From a bacterium (lineage in GTDB: Bacteria; Patescibacteriota; Minisyncoccia; Minisyncoccales; CG1-02-41-26), in the NCBI GenBank assembly GCA_030648255.1, contig JAUSHZ010000028.1:1-52369 (forward strand): a stretch of 52,369 bases of DNA. The letters are read 5' to 3'. Below the pieces are notes generated by a model that worked only from the letters and a program-made list of their open reading frames with translations, was not told where the DNA came from and did no database searches. This document shows positions 34,361-42,338 of this stretch, piece by piece; the stretch's first letter is position 1, and every line of letters begins with the position of its first letter. The translations under genes were made by a program, and so were the position numbers.

Positions 34361-34664
34361 TTTTTATTTGATTAAAGTCGCTATTGGCAATTTCTGGTTT
34401 TGTGAAAACAACTATATCAAAACCTTTTTCAAAATCCCCAACAATGTTCCTAGAAATTTCTCTTAAGCGCCGTTTGACCTTATTGCGAATAACAGCTTTT
34501 TTGGAAATCTTTTTACTAACAACAAAACCAATTCTACTATAAGGCAATTCGTTTGCTAAAAACCGAACGCTTAAAAAAGAAACGGCCGCAGATTTACTGC
34601 TCTTATTTCTTAAAACATTATCAATGTCTTTTTTCTTGCGTAATCTGTTTTTTGAAAACAACAT
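34314..34664 (-). CDS. rnpA: ribonuclease P protein component
   Basis: 116 aa. It has the RnpA signature RNKVKRRLREI (about residues 58-68) plus NRLRKKKDIDNVL at the start and RIGFVVSKKI before the signature. It is the basic protein cofactor of the RNase P RNA for tRNA 5' maturation. It follows rpmH and overlaps yidD. The start ATG directly follows TTTCTAAC, as at virB4 and the traC-like gene. Confidence 0.96.
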   Translation of the reverse strand: MLFSKNRLRKKKDIDNVLRNKSSKSAAVSFLSVRFLANELPYSRIGFVVSKKISKKAVIRNKVKRRLREISRNIVGDFEKGFDIVVFTKPEIANSDFNQIKNALELLLKKIGHKNS

Positions 34665-34774
34665 GTTAGAAATTCTTAATTGAGCGGCGAATTTATGAGC
34701 CGTGAAATTTAGAAGTTTTTAGTCCTCCGTAAATTCAAACTTCGCCTACTGACTCGTTTTCATTAACGGATTAC
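34665..34774 (-). promoter_or_regulatory. inverted-repeat leader between rpmH and rnpA
   Basis: On the minus strand CGTTAATGAAAACGAGTC and GTTTGAATTTACGGAGG are mirrored by GGCTCATAAATTCGCCG and the terminal CAATTAAGAATTTCTAAC before the rnpA ATG. The shared pieces (GTAAATTCG and TTTCTAAC-ATG) place it in the same family as the leaders at 31512 and 32406. Confidence 0.6.
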
Positions 34775-34909
34775 TTATGCTGCTAATTTCTTCCTGCCTT
34801 TCGCTCTTCTACTGGCCACTACCCTTTTCCCTCCAACAGTGGACATCCTTTTCAAAAATCCGTGAACTCTTAACCTTTTTTTCTTTTTTGGCTGATAAGT
34901 GATGCTCAT
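34775..34909 (-). CDS. rpmH: 50S ribosomal protein L34
   Basis: 44 aa, reading [18 protein letters not shown], then [20 protein letters not shown] and RKKLAA. This is a complete L34 with the KRxRVHGFxxRM core. Its position beside dnaA with divergent transcription is the classical bacterial origin layout. Confidence 0.97.
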   Translation of the reverse strand: MSITYQPKKKKRLRVHGFLKRMSTVGGKRVVASRRAKGRKKLAA

Positions 34910-34934
34910 ATATTTTGTATTCTTTAATTATCTT

Positions 34935-34963
34935 ATGATATGATTTATTAAGCTCTTGGTCAA
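34935..34963 (-). promoter_or_regulatory. promoter of the rpmH operon
   Basis: Minus-strand TTGACC (34963-34958), a 17-bp spacer and TATCAT (34940-34935), giving a leader of about 20 nt to the rpmH ATG. It may drive the long operon toward the secretion genes. Confidence 0.65.
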
Positions 34964-34974
34964 CCCTTCACAGG

Positions 34975-34983
34975 TTATCCACA
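34975..34983 (+). promoter_or_regulatory. DnaA box in the rpmH-dnaA gap
   Basis: TTATCCACA, an exact match to the bacterial DnaA-box consensus, lies between the rpmH promoter and dnaA. It may mediate dnaA autoregulation and/or origin function. Confidence 0.7.
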
Positions 34984-35016
34984 GCTTGTTAACACCAAGC
35001 AAGCCCTGTCTAATGT

Positions 35017-35045
35017 TTGCTATATATTTGTTATTAAACAATAAT
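35017..35045 (+). promoter_or_regulatory. possible dnaA promoter
   Basis: TTGCTA (35017-35022), a 17-bp spacer and AATAAT (35040-35045), about 20 nt before the dnaA ATG. Both boxes deviate from consensus and the whole stretch is AT-rich, so this is tentative. No Shine-Dalgarno sequence is visible. Confidence 0.4.
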
Positions 35046-35064
35046 ATAAATAATAAAAAAATTC

Positions 35065-36429
35065 ATGATGACAAATGAGGAATTGTGGCAATCGGTTTTA
35101 GCTCAAGTGCAATTTGATGTTTCTAGGGCCAATTTTGCCACTTGGTTTAAAAACACAAAGGTTGTTTCCAACAAGGAGGGGGAGGTGCTTATTTCAGTTC
35201 CCAATACTTTTTCAAAAGAATGGCTTTCTAGCAAATACCAGTCGCTTATTCTTAAAGTTTTGAGATCGTGCGATAACAATATTCGGCTTATTAGCTTTTC
35301 AGTTGAGTCAAGTTCTACTTGTTCTCCAAAGGCAAGGCCCCAAATCCAAAGCGATGATTCAATGGACTCCCAGCTTCAATTTTTAGAATTAAAAGTCAAC
35401 CCAATAACAAATTTAAACCCTCACTATACCTTTGATAATTTTGTGGTGGGGTCTTTTAATGAATTAGCCCACGCCGCTTCATGGGCCGTATCTGAAAAAC
35501 CAGGCCACGTTTACAACCCCTTGTTTATTTACGGGGGTGTTGGATTGGGAAAAACCCATCTACTTCAAGCCACTGGCAATAAGCTATCCAAGCTTTCGCC
35601 TAATATAAAAATTGCCTACACCCCAGCGGAGCGCTTAATCTCAAAAATAATAGAAAGCATTAGAAACGGAGAAATTGAAAATTTGAAAAAGAAGTTGTGC
35701 TGTCTTGACGTTTTAATAGTAGATGATGTTCAGTTTTTTGCTGGCAAAGAAAAAACCCAAGAAGAATTTTTTTACATCTACAACACGCTTTACCAAAATC
35801 AAAAACAAATCATTCTTTCTTCTGATAGACAGCCCTCGGCCATTCCAGCTATCACTGAACGATTAAGATCGCGGTTTGAAGGGGGGATGATTGCTGATAT
35901 AGGTTGCCCGGATGTTGAAACAAAAATAGCCATATTAAAAAATAAGTGCGACGAAAGACAGATTAACCTAACCGACGACATTTTGGAATTTATCGCAATT
36001 AATATCCAAAAAAACATCAGGGAATTAGAGGGAGCTTTAAGCCGGTTAGCAATGTACCAAAGAATAAACCAAAAAGTTCCTGACATTTTAATAGCCAAAA
36101 AATTATTAAAAAACATTGTTGTCGCACCCCAAAAATCTACTACTTTCAAAAGAATTGTCCAGGCGGTTTCTTCTTTTTATGAAATTAGCCAAGACGACAT
36201 TTTGTTGCCGACAAGGAGAAAAGAGATAGTCAAGCCACGCCAAGTAGCAATGTTCTTATTAAGAAGCGAGCTAAAAGAATCTTATCCGTCAATTGGCCGA
36301 AGATTCCAAGGCAAAGATCACACAACAGCTATGTATGCTTTTGAAAAAATTTCCCAAAAAATGGAGGAAGACCAGGTTATTTTTAATGAAATAAACACAA
36401 TAAAACAAAAAATTTACAGTGAATTATAG
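35065..36429 (+). CDS. dnaA: chromosomal replication initiator DnaA
   Basis: 454 aa. Domain I is at the N-terminus (LWQSVLAQVQFDVSRANFAT). The AAA+ domain starts near YTFDNFVVGSFNELAHAA, with Walker A GGVGLGKTHLLQ (about residue 157), Walker B VLIVDDVQFFAGKEKTQEEF, and the sensor region ERLRSRFEGG. Domain IV carries the DNA-binding signature GKDHTTAMYAFEKI. The length is normal. It begins ATGATG without a visible Shine-Dalgarno. It is divergent from rpmH and followed by an AT-rich gap and dnaN. Confidence 0.98.
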   Translation: MMTNEELWQSVLAQVQFDVSRANFATWFKNTKVVSNKEGEVLISVPNTFSKEWLSSKYQSLILKVLRSCDNNIRLISFSVESSSTCSPKARPQIQSDDSMDSQLQFLELKVNPITNLNPHYTFDNFVVGSFNELAHAASWAVSEKPGHVYNPLFIYGGVGLGKTHLLQATGNKLSKLSPNIKIAYTPAERLISKIIESIRNGEIENLKKKLCCLDVLIVDDVQFFAGKEKTQEEFFYIYNTLYQNQKQIILSSDRQPSAIPAITERLRSRFEGGMIADIGCPDVETKIAILKNKCDERQINLTDDILEFIAINIQKNIRELEGALSRLAMYQRINQKVPDILIAKKLLKNIVVAPQKSTTFKRIVQAVSSFYEISQDDILLPTRRKEIVKPRQVAMFLLRSELKESYPSIGRRFQGKDHTTAMYAFEKISQKMEEDQVIFNEINTIKQKIYSEL

Positions 36430-36654
36430 GTGGATAAATAATACTACTATTGGGGAAAATATCTTGATAAAAAGTTATTAAAAATATTACAGAAAATTTT
36501 ACCACTTCTTTTCCACAACTTATAAGATTTTAAAAATTAAAAAAAGCCAGCCATAGAAAGACAAAAATCTATTATCCCCATAAATTTTCTCTACAATAAT
36601 AACAATAACAAAATAAATTTAAATTTATTATTATTAAAATTAAATTAAAAAAAT
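36430..36654. other. candidate replication origin (oriC) between dnaA and dnaN
   Basis: 225 bp, very AT-rich. It holds DnaA-box-like nonamers: TTATCCACC on the minus strand (36429-36437), TTTTCCACA (36509-36517) and TTATCCCCA (36572-36580), each one mismatch from TTATCCACA. Before dnaN the sequence becomes an almost pure A/T stretch (about 36595-36654) that could serve as the unwinding element. Gene orientation diverges around dnaA. The rpmH-dnaA gap is the alternative location. Confidence 0.6.
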
Positions 36655-37776
36655 ATGAAATTTGAAATAATAAAAGAAAATCTAAAAAAAGCGGTTTCTA
36701 TTTGTGAAAGAATAACAAGAAAAACCCTTTCTTTACCTGTTTTACAAAATGTTTTACTTAAAACAAGTGGAAATTTTTTAGAAATAACCACTACTAATTT
36801 AGAATTAAGTATAACGTGGAAAATATTGGCAAAGATTAGCAAGCAAGGCTCTTTATTGTTGCCAGCCACTTTTTTGTCTAGTATTTTAAATTTAACCTCT
36901 TCAGAAAAAATAGAGGCAACAGAGGAAAATAAAAATTTAATTTTAATTTCCGAAAACCAAGAGACCCAAATACAGGGGCATGACCCAGAGGAGTTTCCAA
37001 TTATTCCTAAAATGGAAAAAGAATTTATTTGGCAAATGGATAGCGTTAAATTGGCCGATGGCTTGGGGCAGGTTGTGGAGCAAGCAGCCTTTTCTTCAAT
37101 TAGGCCGGAAATTTCTGGCGTTTTATTTTCCTTTCAAAAAAATAAATTAAAAATTGCCGCAACCGACAGCTTTAGGTTATCTGAAAAAACTATTTTTTTG
37201 GAAAAGTCTGGCGCAAAAGACCTTTTTTTTATTTGCCCCCAACAAACTTGCCGAGAGCTAATTGCTGTTTTGTCGCAAGAAAAAGGTGTTGTTGAGGTAT
37301 CAGCCAATATTAACCAAATTTGTTTTGAAATAATGGGCGATAGGCCAGACCAGATAAAATGCTTTATACAAAGCCGTTTAATAGATGGCGAGTATCCTAA
37401 GTATGAAGACATTATCCCAAAACAATATTTAGCCAAAATTCAAATCAATAAGGATGGGTTTGTTTCTCAAATAAAAAGAGCAGGCCTTTTTAGCGGAAAA
37501 GTTTTTGATGTGAAATTATCTACTTTTCCCAATGAGGGTAAAATTAAGCTTTTTTCCCAAAGCGTTGATATTGGAAAAAACGAGTCATATTTGCCTTGCA
37601 AAATAGAAGGGCAAGAGCAAGATTCTGTTTTTAACTACAAATTTTTATTAGACGGCTTAAATAATTTAAAAAGCTCGGAAGTTTCTCTTGAACTTAATGG
37701 TTCCGATGGCCCGGCCTGTCTAAAACCCATCGGAGATGACTCTTACTTCTACATCCTAATGCCCATCAAGCAATAA
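36655..37776 (+). CDS. dnaN: DNA polymerase III beta subunit (sliding clamp)
   Basis: 373 aa, the usual length for three clamp domains. Landmarks are the start MKFEIIKENLKKAVSICERI, LPVLQNVLLKTSGNFLEITT, the inter-domain block EFPIIPKMEKEF, RPEISGVLFSFQKNKLKIAA then TDSFRLSEK, the SRLIDGEYPKYEDIIP motif, and a C-terminus ending YFYILMPIKQ (the classical YxxMP(M/I)xx end). It tethers polymerase to DNA as a ring. It follows dnaA across the putative origin and has no Shine-Dalgarno. Confidence 0.97.
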   Translation: MKFEIIKENLKKAVSICERITRKTLSLPVLQNVLLKTSGNFLEITTTNLELSITWKILAKISKQGSLLLPATFLSSILNLTSSEKIEATEENKNLILISENQETQIQGHDPEEFPIIPKMEKEFIWQMDSVKLADGLGQVVEQAAFSSIRPEISGVLFSFQKNKLKIAATDSFRLSEKTIFLEKSGAKDLFFICPQQTCRELIAVLSQEKGVVEVSANINQICFEIMGDRPDQIKCFIQSRLIDGEYPKYEDIIPKQYLAKIQINKDGFVSQIKRAGLFSGKVFDVKLSTFPNEGKIKLFSQSVDIGKNESYLPCKIEGQEQDSVFNYKFLLDGLNNLKSSEVSLELNGSDGPACLKPIGDDSYFYILMPIKQ

Positions 37777-37782
37777 TTACCC

Positions 37783-38046
37783 ATGGAAGTTGAGATAATA
37801 AAATTATTCGGGTCTCTTGTTTTAACATTCATAGGTTTTGTTTTACCAATATTGGCAATATTGCTTTCTTTATTCCCAGAAGGGGTTAGGGCTCTTGCCG
37901 ATAAATATGAAAACGAAAAGAAGCAAAGCGAAGACAATCTTGTAGAGGAAGCAAAAAAGAGAGAATCTGGCAAGGAGTTGGACTACAAAGCGCTTGGGAA
38001 GACGCTAAAAACCCTCAAGAAAAAGAAAAGACAAGCGGAGGATTAA
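37783..38046 (+). CDS. hypothetical small membrane protein, 87 aa
   Basis: Not recognised. One N-terminal membrane helix (about residues 8-30, VLTFIGFVLPILAILLSLF) is followed by a highly charged, probably helical tail (YENEKKQSEDNLVEEAKKRE, ending LKTLKKKKRQAED). It starts 6 nt after dnaN and lies 34 nt before another unknown membrane protein, so it may be cotranscribed with dnaN. Confidence 0.6.
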   Translation: MEVEIIKLFGSLVLTFIGFVLPILAILLSLFPEGVRALADKYENEKKQSEDNLVEEAKKRESGKELDYKALGKTLKTLKKKKRQAED

Positions 38047-38080
38047 GTTAAAATATTTAAAGCCAGCTAAATTTATACCA

Positions 38081-38719
38081 ATGGCTTTTGCTCCTTTCTT
38101 ACTTTCTCTTATTGGCGTTGCCGTTATCTTGCAAAATATCCCTACCATTGCTTTTTTTATCGTTCTTATAGTGAGCCTTCTATCTTTTCTTTATGGCATT
38201 TATATTTTATGGGCGAGTTTATCTGTTCTGATTGAAGTCACAGAAATTATCGGCACAATTAAAAAAGAAAAAGAAGAAAAAATTATTGAACTTTTATCGT
38301 CCTTAGTCGAAAAAAGTGGAGCAGACAGCTTATTTATTAAAGAAAAAGAAGTACAGGCAAAATTTAATAATAAATATTTAAAAAAAGATGAGGGATTTGT
38401 ATTTTCCGTGAATAAAAAATATGATATTCCTATATCGATAAACAATGCCAGCGATAAAATGGCTAAGAAGGTTGAGGTGGGCCTCATTTTTCCAAAAGAT
38501 TTTCTTATTGAGAATACTTCAAACTTTTCAATTTTTACTACTGAAAAAGATCAAATTATTAGATTCAATAATGAAGTCGTGCAGGCTCATGAAAGCTTCA
38601 TAAAGGGTAAAATAGGAATAACTTTTTTAGGGGTAGATGAGTATAAAATTTATACCTTTATTAAAGGAGAGAATGTAAAATATTATAACTTTAATTTTAA
38701 AATTAAAGTTATAGATTAA
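38081..38719 (+). CDS. hypothetical membrane protein, 212 aa
   Basis: Not recognised. Two membrane helices make a hairpin at the N-terminus (FLLSLIGVAVILQNIPTI and FFIVLIVSLLSFLYGIYILW). A charged segment and a beta-rich soluble domain follow (KYDIPISINNASDKMAKKVE, then VGLIFPKDFLIE), reminiscent of an immunoglobulin-like fold on the outside or inside face. The last codons coincide with a 30-nt perfect palindrome. It is paired with the preceding 87-aa membrane protein. Confidence 0.6.
   Translation: MAFAPFLLSLIGVAVILQNIPTIAFFIVLIVSLLSFLYGIYILWASLSVLIEVTEIIGTIKKEKEEKIIELLSSLVEKSGADSLFIKEKEVQAKFNNKYLKKDEGFVFSVNKKYDIPISINNASDKMAKKVEVGLIFPKDFLIENTSNFSIFTTEKDQIIRFNNEVVQAHESFIKGKIGITFLGVDEYKIYTFIKGENVKYYNFNFKIKVID
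38684..38713. terminator. perfect 30-nt palindrome at the 3' end of the 212-aa gene
   Basis: TATAACTTTAATTTT followed directly by its exact complement, inside the last codons of the gene. All but four of the 30 bases are A or T. It may act as a terminator or 3' stabiliser, but no T-run follows. Confidence 0.45.
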
Positions 38720-38781
38720 ATTTGGGGTTGAAGTTTAACTCTGCGGGTTGCCTGTTGAGTTTTTAGTTTAGTTTTATAATA

Positions 38782-38811
38782 ACGCAATTCCGACGATCGC
38801 TGGAATTGCGT
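38782..38811. repeat. decamer-tip hairpin A
   Basis: Perfect 10-bp arms ACGCAATTCC / GGAATTGCGT around the decamer GACGATCGCT. The same arms with an inverted decamer occur at 39469-39498, on the far side of the PaaX-like gene. Confidence 0.9.
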
Positions 38812-38905
38812 AGGGGTAAGTAGTAAAATACTAGAATAAGAAATAAAACAGGAAGTGTTAAAAGGCGCTAAGATTTAAAGCGCTAAAGCTAAAGCTTAAT
38901 TTTTT

Positions 38906-39466
38906 ATGGCGAGAAAGTTTTCAAAAATTTCTTTGGATATTTTAAAGGTTTTGGCGGTAACCAGCTTATTTGTTGTTGCAGGGTCATCTCCTGGTTTTAT
39001 TAGGGCGCTTTATAAAGAATTAGGCAAAAGACAAAAATTTAAATCGTATAAAGCCGAGCAAGCTAAAAGAACGCTTGATAATCTAAAAAGATCAAAATTA
39101 ATTATCTTTAAAGAGAAAGACGGAAAATTTTCTGTTGAGCTAACCGAAAAAGGTAAAAAAGTGTTAAGAGAAGTTGATATTAGCGAGTTGAAAAACAAAA
39201 AGCCAGCTCAATGGGATGGGCTTTGGCGAATTGTTATTTTTGACATACCAGAGGGGAAAAAATATGGCCGAGGGGCTTTGCGAGATAAAATGAAAGAAGT
39301 CGGTTTCTACCAGTTGCAAAAAAGCGTTTGGGCATTTCCCTATGAATGCGAGAAGGAGATAGATTTATTAGTGGAGGTTTTTGATATTAACTCGTTTGTA
39401 AATATAATAACCGCAAAGAAAATAAAAGACGACGAAAAATTAAAAAAATACTTTAAACTTTCATAA
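38906..39466 (+). CDS. PaaX-like / Cas2-fold transcriptional regulator (probable)
   Basis: 186 aa. The N-terminal half looks like a winged helix (SFKAEQ-type recognition: KSYKAEQAKRTLDNLKRSKL, then a wing with KEKDGKFSVELTEKGKKVL). The C-terminal half (WDGLWRIVIFDIPEGKKYGR, ALRDKMKEVGFYQLQKSVWA, FPYECEKEIDLLVEVF) has the ferredoxin-like Cas2/PaaX-central-domain pattern. Such proteins are common in CPR genomes with no CRISPR nearby, and none is visible here. It is probably a DNA-binding repressor; the ligand and targets are unknown. The gene stands alone, bracketed by two hairpins with identical arms. Confidence 0.75.
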   Translation: MARKFSKISLDILKVLAVTSLFVVAGSSPGFIRALYKELGKRQKFKSYKAEQAKRTLDNLKRSKLIIFKEKDGKFSVELTEKGKKVLREVDISELKNKKPAQWDGLWRIVIFDIPEGKKYGRGALRDKMKEVGFYQLQKSVWAFPYECEKEIDLLVEVFDINSFVNIITAKKIKDDEKLKKYFKLS

Positions 39467-39504
39467 ATACGCAATTCCTGCGATCGTCGGAATTGCGTGT
39501 TTAT
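39463..39504. repeat. decamer-tip hairpin B (also terminator-like)
   Basis: Arms ACGCAATTCC / GGAATTGCGT (39469-39498), extended by ATAAAT / GTTTAT to about 16 bp, around TGCGATCGTC. Read on the other strand this tip is GACGATCGCA, almost the tip of hairpin A. It overlaps the stop codon of the PaaX-like gene and probably terminates it. Confidence 0.88.
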
Positions 39505-39555
39505 AAATAATAAAAAATAAATATATTCTTAGTATATTTAATATTTAAGAAGGGT

Positions 39556-41514
39556 TTATGGTTTTATAAAGTTTTCTTTGGGGAATTTTGGGAGAGCTTT
39601 TTGCATAAAGGCATTCCAGATAGGGGCGGCCACATTTAAAGCTGATTGAGCCATTGGCCTATTATCATTGTTGCCCACCCAAATGCCAGCCACCAAACTT
39701 GGCGTGTATCCAATACACCAGCCATCCACATTGTTTTGCGTTGTGCCAGTTTTAACCGCTGTGTCCCAGCCAGGCATATAAAGAGTAGAGTTCAGGCCAA
39801 ACACCGGAGCCCTCGCTGTATTGTCAGATAAAATACTATTCATTTCTCTCGCTAATTTAGTTTCCACAATCCTATAGTTCCATTTTTGTTCTTCTTGAAC
39901 AACATTGCCGTTTTTATCTTCAATTTTTTTAATAAAATTAACCGGTATTTTCAAGCCATCAGTAGCAAAAATACTATAGGCGTAAACCATTTCTAATAAT
40001 TTTACTTCTCCACCCCCTAAAACCAAGCTCAAACCATATCTATTTTTGTCAATTAGGGTTGAGATGCCCATTTTTTCCGCTTGAGCAATGGCGTTACTCA
40101 AACCGACAAATTTTAAAACTTTCACAGCCGGCACATTTCTTGACTGCCCCAAAGCCGACCTCACAGTGATCGGCCCCTTAAATATCCCATCGTAGTTATG
40201 GGGGTGGTAGCAGTTTTGGCCGTAAATATCTTTTGTGGCCAAGGCATTGCTTGGGCAATTTGGATTAAATTCTGTCAGGGTGTCTTGTAGGATAGTGTTG
40301 GGAGTATAGCCCATCTCAAACGCTTTGATGTAAACAAGTGGCTTAAAAGAGGACCCTGGCTGTCTAAGGCTTATTGTAACATTCACCTCGGGGTCAAATT
40401 GGCAACTTTTTCCAGAAACGCATCCTTTGGGCGAGGAGGTGCCAAAAAAATCTTTTGAGCCAACCATTGTTAAAAGCTCTCCTGTTTTTGGGTCAACCAC
40501 AATCAGCCCGCCATTGCCAACTTTCATATAACTCATTTTTTCCACTTGTTCTTTAATGGTTTGCTCTCCAATTTGTTGCAAGTCATAGTCAATAGTGGTT
40601 ATTACTTTTAACCCAGCTTGAGCTAAGTATTCTTGGCCATATTTTTCTTCTAAATAGCTTTTGATAAACATTACAAAATGAGGAGCTTTGATGCTGGCCA
40701 ATGGCCGATAAGAAAAGTTAATTTTTTCTGCTTTAGCTAAAGAAGCTTCTTCTTTGGTTATAAAATTTTGGCCTACCATATTATCTAAAACTAAGTCTTT
40801 TCTGGCTAAAAGTTTTTCTTTTCCTGGGCCATAGGGCCAATAAAAAGATGGAGCTCTAACTAACGCAACCAAAGTGGCGGATTGGGCCAAAGAAAGATCG
40901 CTCACACTTTTATTAAAGAGAGCTTCGCTGGCTGATTGAACTCCGTATATATTTGAGCCAAAAGGAATAATATTAAAATACCATTCTATTATCTGATTTT
41001 TTGAATAGCGCCTTTCAAGCTCTAGGGTTAAAATAATTTCCCGGGTTTTTCTTTGGATTGTTTTTTTATTATTTAAAAAATAACTTCTTATTAGTTGTTG
41101 GGAAATAGTTGACGCTCCCTGGCTGCTTTTGCCAAGCTTTAAATCAACAAGAATGGCTCTGGCAATTCCTTTTAAATCAATGCCGTGGTGCTGGTAGAAG
41201 GTCCTATCTTCTGTGGCAATGGCGGCTTGAATTAATTGATTTGGTATTTTATCTAAAGGAACAACCGTTCTTTTTTCATCTCCCGATATTTCATATAAAA
41301 GGGTTTGGCCAGTTCTGTCATAAATTTTTGTTGATTGGGCCACTATGCCTTCTGTAAATTTTTCAGGGCGGGGAAAATCTTTAGTAATAATAACAAAAGC
41401 AGCAAAGCTAGCAAAAGCTAAAACAGCAAAGCAAGTTAAAAGCGCTTTAATAATAAAGGCAAAAATATTTTTCGGTTTTTTATAAATTATGCGGTTGTCT
41501 TTGCGCTTTGACAT
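39556..41514 (-). CDS. class A penicillin-binding protein (PBP1A-like glycosyltransferase/transpeptidase)
   Basis: 652 aa. A cytoplasmic basic tail and one membrane helix (about residues 15-47) are followed by the GT51 glycosyltransferase domain with ATEDRTFYQHHGID (catalytic Glu), GASTISQQL and RKTREIILTLELERRY. The transpeptidase domain has the SxxK motif in GSSFKPLVY, SxN in GQSRNVPAVK, and KTGTTQN. It polymerises lipid II and cross-links peptidoglycan outside the membrane. The C-terminus ends shortly after the transpeptidase core, with no extra domain. An independent transcription unit is likely, with a terminator upstream at 41547-41580. Confidence 0.95.
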   Translation of the reverse strand: MSKRKDNRIIYKKPKNIFAFIIKALLTCFAVLAFASFAAFVIITKDFPRPEKFTEGIVAQSTKIYDRTGQTLLYEISGDEKRTVVPLDKIPNQLIQAAIATEDRTFYQHHGIDLKGIARAILVDLKLGKSSQGASTISQQLIRSYFLNNKKTIQRKTREIILTLELERRYSKNQIIEWYFNIIPFGSNIYGVQSASEALFNKSVSDLSLAQSATLVALVRAPSFYWPYGPGKEKLLARKDLVLDNMVGQNFITKEEASLAKAEKINFSYRPLASIKAPHFVMFIKSYLEEKYGQEYLAQAGLKVITTIDYDLQQIGEQTIKEQVEKMSYMKVGNGGLIVVDPKTGELLTMVGSKDFFGTSSPKGCVSGKSCQFDPEVNVTISLRQPGSSFKPLVYIKAFEMGYTPNTILQDTLTEFNPNCPSNALATKDIYGQNCYHPHNYDGIFKGPITVRSALGQSRNVPAVKVLKFVGLSNAIAQAEKMGISTLIDKNRYGLSLVLGGGEVKLLEMVYAYSIFATDGLKIPVNFIKKIEDKNGNVVQEEQKWNYRIVETKLAREMNSILSDNTARAPVFGLNSTLYMPGWDTAVKTGTTQNNVDGWCIGYTPSLVAGIWVGNNDNRPMAQSALNVAAPIWNAFMQKALPKFPKENFIKP

Positions 41515-41546
41515 TTCGTTTATGATAAAACAAATTACTCAATAAT

Positions 41547-41580
41547 TCAAAACCCGGCCGCTTAGAAGACCGGGTTTTGA
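41547..41580 (-). terminator. intrinsic terminator after the acidic-protein gene
   Basis: 11-bp arms TCAAAACCCGG / CCGGGTTTTGA enclose a 12-nt loop between the small acidic gene and the PBP start. Confidence 0.75.
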
Positions 41581-41595
41581 GCCTAACAACAAAAG

Positions 41596-41754
41596 TTAAA
41601 TATCTTCTGTATCAATATCTTCTTCCTCGTCTTCTTCGTCATCAATGTCTTCGTCATCATCCTTTTCGTCCTCGTCTTTTTCGTCGTCCTTTTCTTCTTC
41701 ATCTACATCCACCGTTTGAGCGTAAACCTTTAGTATTTCGTCTTGAAATTCCAT
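41596..41754 (-). CDS. small highly acidic protein, 52 aa
   Basis: Minus-strand frame MEFQDEILKVYAQTVDVDEE followed by about 30 residues almost wholly of Asp, Glu and Lys, ending DIDTEDI. A short hydrophobic-amphipathic start with a polyanionic tail suggests a soluble nucleic-acid-mimicking, cation-binding or chaperone-like role; this is only inference. Support for it being a gene: a uniform reading frame, an AT-rich upstream gap, and a proper terminator 15 nt downstream. No Shine-Dalgarno is visible, as for several neighbours. Confidence 0.6.
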   Translation of the reverse strand: MEFQDEILKVYAQTVDVDEEEKDDEKDEDEKDDDEDIDDEEDEEEDIDTEDI

Positions 41755-41852
41755 TTTTTTATATTTTATAGGTTTGCGACCTTTTATTAATTTTTAACAA
41801 CATAAAGCCATTATATTTATTAAAGTAATTCTGTCAATGGGTTTCCCGATAA

Positions 41853-42338
41853 TTATCCACACCCTCCACACCTTGATTTTAAAGCGCCACATATTGCCAA
41901 GGCCAAAGCATCAGCTGCATCATCGGGCTTGGGGATTTTTTCTAATTTAAAAATTTTTTTGACCATTTTTTGCACTTGCTGTTTCTCTGCTCGGCCGTAG
42001 CCACATATTCCCATTTTAACTTCAAGCGGGGTTAGTTCAATTACTTTAATTTTATTTTGTTGAATTGCCAGCAGGATAACTCCTCGAGCTTCGGCCACTG
42101 GCATAGCAGTTTTTAGGTTTTTAAAAAAATAAAGCTTTTCAACAACAACTAAATCTGGTGTATGTTTTCTTAGGAGAAGAGATATTTCTTGAAAAATTTT
42201 TTCTAATCGCTTGCTGGCAGTGTCTTTTGGGCTTGTAGCTATAACTCCATAGTCAAGCATTATAAAATTACTGCCATTTTTTTTAACAATACCAAATCCA
42301 GTAGTGGCTGTTCCAGGGTCAATTCCGCAAATAATCAT
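41853..42338 (-). CDS. ruvC: Holliday junction resolvase RuvC
   Basis: 161 aa. The four acidic catalytic positions are visible: D in CGIDPGTATTGFG, E in VVVEKLYFFKNLKTA, and the paired D in KPDDAADALALAICG. The family block PVAEARGVILLA is present. It cuts four-way DNA junctions during recombination. Its ATG shares one base with the yebC stop (TAATG), so the two are translationally coupled. ruvA is not in the window; ruvB is about 2.5 kb away. Confidence 0.97.
   Translation of the reverse strand: MIICGIDPGTATTGFGIVKKNGSNFIMLDYGVIATSPKDTASKRLEKIFQEISLLLRKHTPDLVVVEKLYFFKNLKTAMPVAEARGVILLAIQQNKIKVIELTPLEVKMGICGYGRAEKQQVQKMVKKIFKLEKIPKPDDAADALALAICGALKSRCGGCG

Noticed and set aside
38906-39466. 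Cas2-like fold as a hint of CRISPR
   Set aside because: No repeat-spacer array or other cas gene is visible; the N-terminal winged helix points to a PaaX-type regulator.
41853-41863. TTATCCACA at the ruvC stop codon as a DnaA box
   Set aside because: A single isolated match overlapping coding sequence; chance occurrence is likely in AT-rich DNA.
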